From Cinnamomum chago (lineage: Eukaryota; Streptophyta; Magnoliopsida; Laurales; Lauraceae), in NCBI GenBank assembly GCA_038049695.1, contig CP142452.1:79162501-79226500 (forward strand): DNA of 64,000 nucleotides, in the 5' to 3' direction. Of the stretch, positions 58,880 to 64,000 are shown in pieces (position 1 is the stretch's first letter; every line of letters starts with the position of its first letter). A program made the position numbers and the translations under genes. The notes beneath the pieces are model-generated. The model was not told the DNA's origin. It saw only the letters and a list, made by a program, of their open reading frames with translations, and made no database searches.

Positions 58880-60325
58880 CTAAAAGGAGGGCTGGGAGGT
58901 GGCAATGGCCGAGTTGTTGCGCTCTGCATGGCATAGCTGACGGAGCTTGGTGGGGACATACCAGATGGCGAGGCGAGGGTGAGCGTTAAATATGGCATCT
59001 ATGTCCCAGCCCTGCCGGGCCGCCATGGTTACGAGTGGCTTGTAGCAGGCCTGCCTCCATGCCCCAACATTCTCTCCTCTCTCCTTGAATGCTCTCCGCA
59101 GCGCATTCGATGCCTCCTCATCGAGGCAGTGTAATGCGTAGCAGTGCACATAGTGTCTCATCTTGGGCTTGTTGATGTAGCTCGCTCCTGCCTTCTTCGC
59201 ATACCTGAACACCTGGTTTGTGACCTGCACATTTTGATGATTCAACAATGAAAGTCGAGTCTGGATTGTTTGAAAAGAAGTTACTTGCACTTAAGTTGCA
59301 CAGATGAAAGCAGATTTTATGATTGAACGTGTCAGCTAAGTTCTGCATTTTACTACTAGTAGTTTTTCTCTTGGGAGAGGGTTGAACAATCTTAGCAGAA
59401 GAAGACTAATGTTTAGAGCAGCCATGCCTTCAAAAAAAAGATTATGATAGATAATTCTTGCCTATAAGTCCGCAAGTGGGACAACTTGTCAAATCCAAAT
59501 CATTTAAACAATAAGTATCCTACATTTTAACGGTGGTGGCCCAAGCTTAGCTCCTATAGGAGTTGGAGTCATTGTGAAATTGATCATGTCTAAATCTGGG
59601 TAAATGGATACCACTGCCATCCCAAGGTTCATCCAACCGATAAGAATCTTTTCCAATCACCCACTGCCAGTGTGAACTGGTAAATTTGCAAACCAAATTG
59701 AGCAACAAAGCTCACCTGTATATGCTGATGGCCAAAAGTAAAACTGTTAATGGACTCCAGTTTCTAAATTAGGCAAGGAGCAGACCCAAAATCCAACGGT
59801 GCTCATAGTATATGCTAGGTTGCTCAAAATGCTCAAAATCCAACAGTGCTCATAAACCTGAGGCAGCTTGAAACAAATGGGCTTGGACCATCATGGACCC
59901 AACCCAAACACAATACGTCTACAGTCTTATACTCTTATCTGAATGCAAGCAATGGATGTCAGTTACCTTGGTGGGGCACTTCTCACCGCGCTCTTTAGCA
60001 AGGTTCTGGACCTGGATCAAGAACTCTCTGCACTGTTCATAGAGGTGGAAGAGATAGTCTAAGCCATTCTTTTTTCCGCGGGCCACCTCGCCAGGTTCGG
60101 TCACAATGAAGGGATGCTCACGCTGCCTTTCACATCCTCCCAATCTTTCTGCATTGTCCTCATCATATTCATCCATTTCCTCCTCCCCTCCACCACTGGT
60201 GGAGGTTCCTGTCACACCGCACGCCCTCCTCCGCCTCTGCAGCTGTTGCTTCTTTCTTTCTGCAGCCCCTCCACTGCCACTTCCGACAGCTTCCTTCTCT
60301 TGTTGCACCGGCTCCTCCGACAATC
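58880..60325 (-). CDS. LFY: FLORICAULA/LEAFY, exons 2 and 3 (5' partial)
   Basis: On the minus strand exon 2 is 60325-59967 and exon 3 is 59224-58880, ending in TAG. The intron (59966-59225) is GT-AG in phase 0 and sits at the conserved second LFY intron position (GEKCPTK then VTNQVFRY). Exon 2 begins with a split codon then [11 protein letters not shown], the usual start of LFY exon 2, followed by a variable basic/acidic linker and the DNA-binding domain ([59 protein letters not shown]). LFY is a nuclear helix-turn-helix-like regulator of floral identity. The domain is intact; RLAIW replaces the usual RLSIW, and the C-terminal tail is short. Exon 1 (the SAM-like oligomerisation domain) is not in the window. 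Confidence 0.95.
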
Positions 60326-61823
60326 CTACAGTAACATATAAAGAGTAAAATGACCTTGTAATCTCCGCATATAAATTATTGCCCTCTCACTGAAATGAGG
60401 TTGTATTTAGTGCGCTAATGGGATACCAAATAACCCTTTATCCACTGTTGGATTAAATCTCCAAGAAATCAATAGTTAAAATATCACCAAACTTTATGGC
60501 TATTAAATTAAGGGCTAGGATGATATGAGGCGTCCTTTTTTTTTTTTTTTTTTTGTTGACCCCTATCCATGAAAAGAGTTATTTTAATGTACCCCACCCT
60601 CACTGATTAGTAAGCATGTAAGTGGGCCCCACCAGCTCCACTGCATATGAGATTCGTAGGTGAACATTATCCAAGTACTATATGTTAATATCAATATCTG
60701 ATTTTGTGAATCCTATCCGATGTATTCATGGATCCAAATATACTTGTATCATGTAAATACTATACATGCATATAAGTATATAATATGATAAAAACACAGG
60801 CCATCTATCTCTTATAACGGAATTGGACCAGGACCGGGCCTAAACCTGAACACTTCACTAGGTTTTGTTTACGGCTAAGGCTCCGATGTTAGAGGCCAGA
60901 CCTTGACCTAGAACTGGTGATATTTTTGTTATTTGGATGTGGCACTGCCATCCTGTCTTTCTATTTCTATGAATGGGTCAGGTAAAACGCATGGTTCTAA
61001 AAACTCTGAAACATAGATCAACTTTCAAAGCTACCGGACCAAATCAATTTGTAGGCTGAGCCAAGTGTTCGACGATAGGTCTATGTACATATAGGGGCGG
61101 CTCAACCATAAGACAAGAAAAACTCTAGCTTCAGGCCCCAAAAAAATAAGGCCCCATAGTATCACATCCTATTAAAGTCATATTTTCACATTTCACAAAA
61201 GCATTAAAGCAACGATCATAGTTTATTTTTTGTTTTTCAACCCAAAAAACAATGCCTCATAATAGTAATTAGTATCACTTCTCACTAAAGTCATCTTTTT
61301 ACACGTTCCAAAAAAGCATTAAAGCAACTGTCATCCTTCTTTCTATCTACACAAAGTCTTTTTAAATCCCAACAAATCTCAACCTCCCTGCCATCTCACT
61401 AGTTAGGTTTTTCAAATAAACATTTCTCTTATAGATTAATGTTTCTCGTCATACTAAACGTCTCTACCAAAAGTCTAATCTCCACCAACGCTTTTCCATA
61501 TCAGGTACTATTAACTCTCTCACGCTCTGTCTCTCTCATAAATTGCCTTTCTCTGTCACTACTTTTTTTAATAGTTCATTAACTCTTTTTTTTTAATAAC
61601 TGTAACTACTTCTTTTATATTATTTCTAAAGCAATCTTCTTTAAGGATTTACTGATTTGGTTTTGTCTTTTCCTTAATAATATATGTGGATATGTTTTGA
61701 TAATATATGTTGATATTTTTTTTATAACATATGTTAATCATAATTCACAAACTCAAATATAATTTGTTTGTTTTTTTCTTTCATAATGAAAAAACTACAT
61801 CAAATTCAAAACTCATCTACACC

Positions 61824-63353
61824 TAGGGATGGCCCCGCCCACCCGTGCCACAAGCCCGGCCCACCAGGGAAAAACCCTGGCACAGCCCGTCATGGGCCAG
61901 GCTGGAGCTGGCTGGGCCGTGCCAGGCCAACGGGCCAGGCAGCCTCTTTCAATTTTTTTTTCCTTTTTTCTTTAATAAGTTTTGATGGAATAGAGAGGGA
62001 CCATAAAGTTTAAAGCTTCAAATATTCAGCACAAGCTTAGAGTTTAGAATTTAAATAGATCCCTCGAAAGTCAACTGTCACAAGTCACAACCATGAAGTT
62101 CATACTAGAACGAATTCAGAAAATTCATCTTATTCAGTAATTTTTTTAATGGTAGAACCGAAATAATTCAAAAAAAATTGTATGAAATGAAATGAATTTC
62201 GTAATTTTACTTCTAAGAAATCTTCGTATGCCTATATGAAGGAAGCCCTCAAATTTTACTAGGAATTAACAGGGCTTTATACCATATCAAGATGAAAGGG
62301 AGTTTAATTGGACTTGCAATAGCATCCTACTGACTAAATGGATGGGCCAGGCTCAGACCTGTCTAGTGATGTGATCCCATTGGTATGTGTTTGGTACTTC
62401 ATATCAACAGGCCACCACTTGTGGAGTTTGGGGGACATGGATCAAAACCACTTATCCAAAGGATCACCTTTAGTGCAGGTGGTTTTTTTTTTTTTTTCTG
62501 ATAAAAGGATAATTTCATTCGACACAAAGATCAAACAAATACACCAAAGAGCAAACAACTACGCGACTTCCTCTTGTCCCAATCAACACAAGTTCTAGGA
62601 AACTATGACATTTTAGCAAAATTGTCATATACCCAACTATGTTGGAGTGTCAATTCCAAAGAGGTCTCTTTAAGGCTCCTAATTATCTCTCATTTGTCAA
62701 TTCTTATTCCTTTAATTCAATTTACCATACATCCAAACACACACGTCATGTTTGACTTACACCTTTCAGTGTAGTTGATAAGCAATTTTGAACCATCATC
62801 CCATTGGACGATTGTCTTTTACACACGCAACTAAGCATAAATTTTATTTAAAAGTCTTTATCAGATAAATATTTACCAATTAAGTTAATTTTTGTCTAAT
62901 AGGTCATTCATTGTCTAAAAGCATCATTTTTTTTATGAGATATTGAGAGAAGTTCGAGTTACGAAGATTGTTATATACCAATCAGATAACCACAATGATC
63001 AATATCAAACAAATTATATGATTCTATTTCTCAAAACCTAGATCTACTTGAATTATTATCCAAATTTACATAATCAAATATCTAGATCACTAAGAAGTTA
63101 AGGTCCGTGGGAATATGGAAATCAAATTAAGGGCTTAAAAAATTCGAGGGTTAGAGTATTATAAATAATACTAATAACTTAAGAAAAAGAATAGGAGGGT
63201 TAGAGTATTATAGACTTTGTAAAATTGAAAAAGACACAAAATACTCCTTATATGACCGTTTTATGGCTATTTGGGGGGGTAAAATGGATAATTTAAAAAA
63301 AAACACATGACAGGCCCGCCTCCTCGGCCCAGCACGGCCCGTTGACATCCCTA
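61824..63353. mobile_element. hAT-like non-autonomous element, 1.5 kb
   Basis: Both ends read tagggatg (left tagggatggccccgccc; right inverted tagggatgtcaacgggcc). The flanking 8-mers tctacacc and tctacact agree at 7 of 8 positions. GC-rich subterminal blocks (gggccaggct and similar) contrast with an AT-rich interior lacking a transposase. Confidence 0.7.
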
Positions 63354-63562
63354 TCTACACTTACAATCTTTGGAGCCAACAATGATAAAACACTAAATCG
63401 GGTTCTATTATTCTATTCTTTTAAGATTTTTTAATTCCAAGCTCATATTGTATGTTTATTGTTGTAGTTAGTGTTCGTTTTGTTTGTAAATATTATTAGT
63501 TATAATTTATAAATGATAAATATGTCTATTAGAAAATACGAATATGGGTACTTAAGACTTTA

Positions 63563-63845
63563 GGGCCCGTTTGATAAATTTACTAATAAAGTCAAGTTAA
63601 GTTAAACATCCCATCAAAAACACTTTTTACAAAAATTCCCTCCATCTTTTCCAAAAAAAGTCAAAAAGCAACTACATTTACTCACTAAAAGACAAAAAAT
63701 CTACATTTCCCCATACAAAAAGTCAAAAATATTCCATTCCAAACAACTAAAAACAAAATATCATCATAACTTACTTATATTTTATTCATTCTTTTCATTT
63801 CACTTCACTCCACCTTATTTTAAAAGTAAATTACCAAACGGGCCC
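63563..63845 (-). mobile_element. Tourist-like MITE, 283 bp, inverted copy, TSD tta
   Basis: It is the reverse-orientation partner of 47292-47574, with the same ends (gggcccgtttgataaatt and caaacgggccc) and the same length. The trinucleotide tta flanks both sides (63560-63562 and 63846-63848). Confidence 0.85.
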
Positions 63846-64000
63846 TTAGGAAAAAAAGAATAGATAATTTGAGGCCTCATTTATGATTGTCTCTTTAGGC
63901 CCCAAATTGTCTCGAGACGGCCTTTTGGACATATGAAGAGGGGAAAAAAGATGAAATTTCTACTTTTGACCAAGTATCCGAGTTTAGCAAAGTCAAGAAT

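Larger units (their letters stand above)
61090..63930. mobile_element. Possible large outer TE with nested insertions
   Basis: The left side carries ggggcggctcaaccataaga followed by aggccccaaaaaaataaggc. The right side carries aggcctcatttatgattgtc, then taggccccaaattgtc and gagacggcc. These roughly inverted blocks resemble the ends of a common plant element type. The boundaries are uncertain. Confidence 0.35.
60326..64000 (-). other. Upstream of LFY exon 2: long intron 1 or broken 5' region
   Basis: No sequence encoding the conserved LFY N-terminal domain is found on either strand to the window edge, so intron 1 would exceed 3.6 kb. The region is AT-rich and made largely of nested transposons: an outer element (about 61090-63930), an inserted hAT element and an inserted Tourist MITE. 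60330-61080 shows only a T-run and no repeat I can name. Confidence 0.6.

Overview
The window is nuclear DNA from a flowering plant. It holds spliced genes with GT-AG introns, AT-rich and repeat-filled spacers, plant LINE, hAT, Tourist, CACTA and LTR elements, a degraded plastid DNA insertion, and four plant gene families. Introns reach 4.4, 5.6 and 7.7 kb and are filled with transposable elements, which suggests a fairly large genome. I cannot place the species from this sequence alone; the large introns would fit a magnoliid or another large-genome angiosperm, but that is a guess.

Layout. (1) 1-7440 is intergenic, with degraded foldback and tRNA-derived elements. (2) About 7460-13040 (+) is an AP2/ERF transcription factor of the ERF113/114 (RAP2.6L/EBE) type: two exons split by a 4.4 kb intron that carries a pseudogenised plastid trnR-ACG fragment. 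(3) 13040-27789 is a gene-poor repeat zone with a palindromic CACTA-like MITE, a hAT MITE and a 1.8 kb TIR element ending 160 bp before the next gene. (4) 27790-38382 (+) is a five-exon gene for a predicted chloroplast membrane protein of the DUF2301 family. Its 5.6 kb third intron holds a LINE fragment and a chain of foldback elements joined by (TA)n tracts. (5) 38383-40962 is intergenic, with a second hAT MITE carrying a perfect 8 bp target duplication. (6) 40963-55332 (+) is a complete nine-exon glycyl-tRNA synthetase gene. It has two in-frame starts, consistent with mitochondrial and cytosolic forms, and its first intron contains a 3.8 kb solo-LTR-like element. (7) 55333-58879 holds a duplicated segment after the stop and an antisense degenerate LINE. 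(8) 58880-60325 (-) is exons 2 and 3 of FLORICAULA/LEAFY. The first exon is not in the window, and the remaining 3.7 kb upstream is nested transposon sequence.

The genes are separate eukaryotic transcription units, not a pathway or operon. Two are developmental regulators (ERF and LEAFY) and two are housekeeping or organellar (GlyRS and the DUF2301 protein). LEAFY and an ERF114-type gene are also neighbours in Arabidopsis (AT5G61850 and AT5G61890), so this looks like conserved microsynteny. The most interesting points are an apparent loss of the family's usual start codon in the ERF gene (AGG where relatives have ATG, with an out-of-frame ATG just after it), the (TA)n-linked foldback chain, the plastid-derived tRNA remnant, and the TE-expanded or missing 5' part of LEAFY. 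I saw no CRISPR array, rRNA gene or bacterial-type system.
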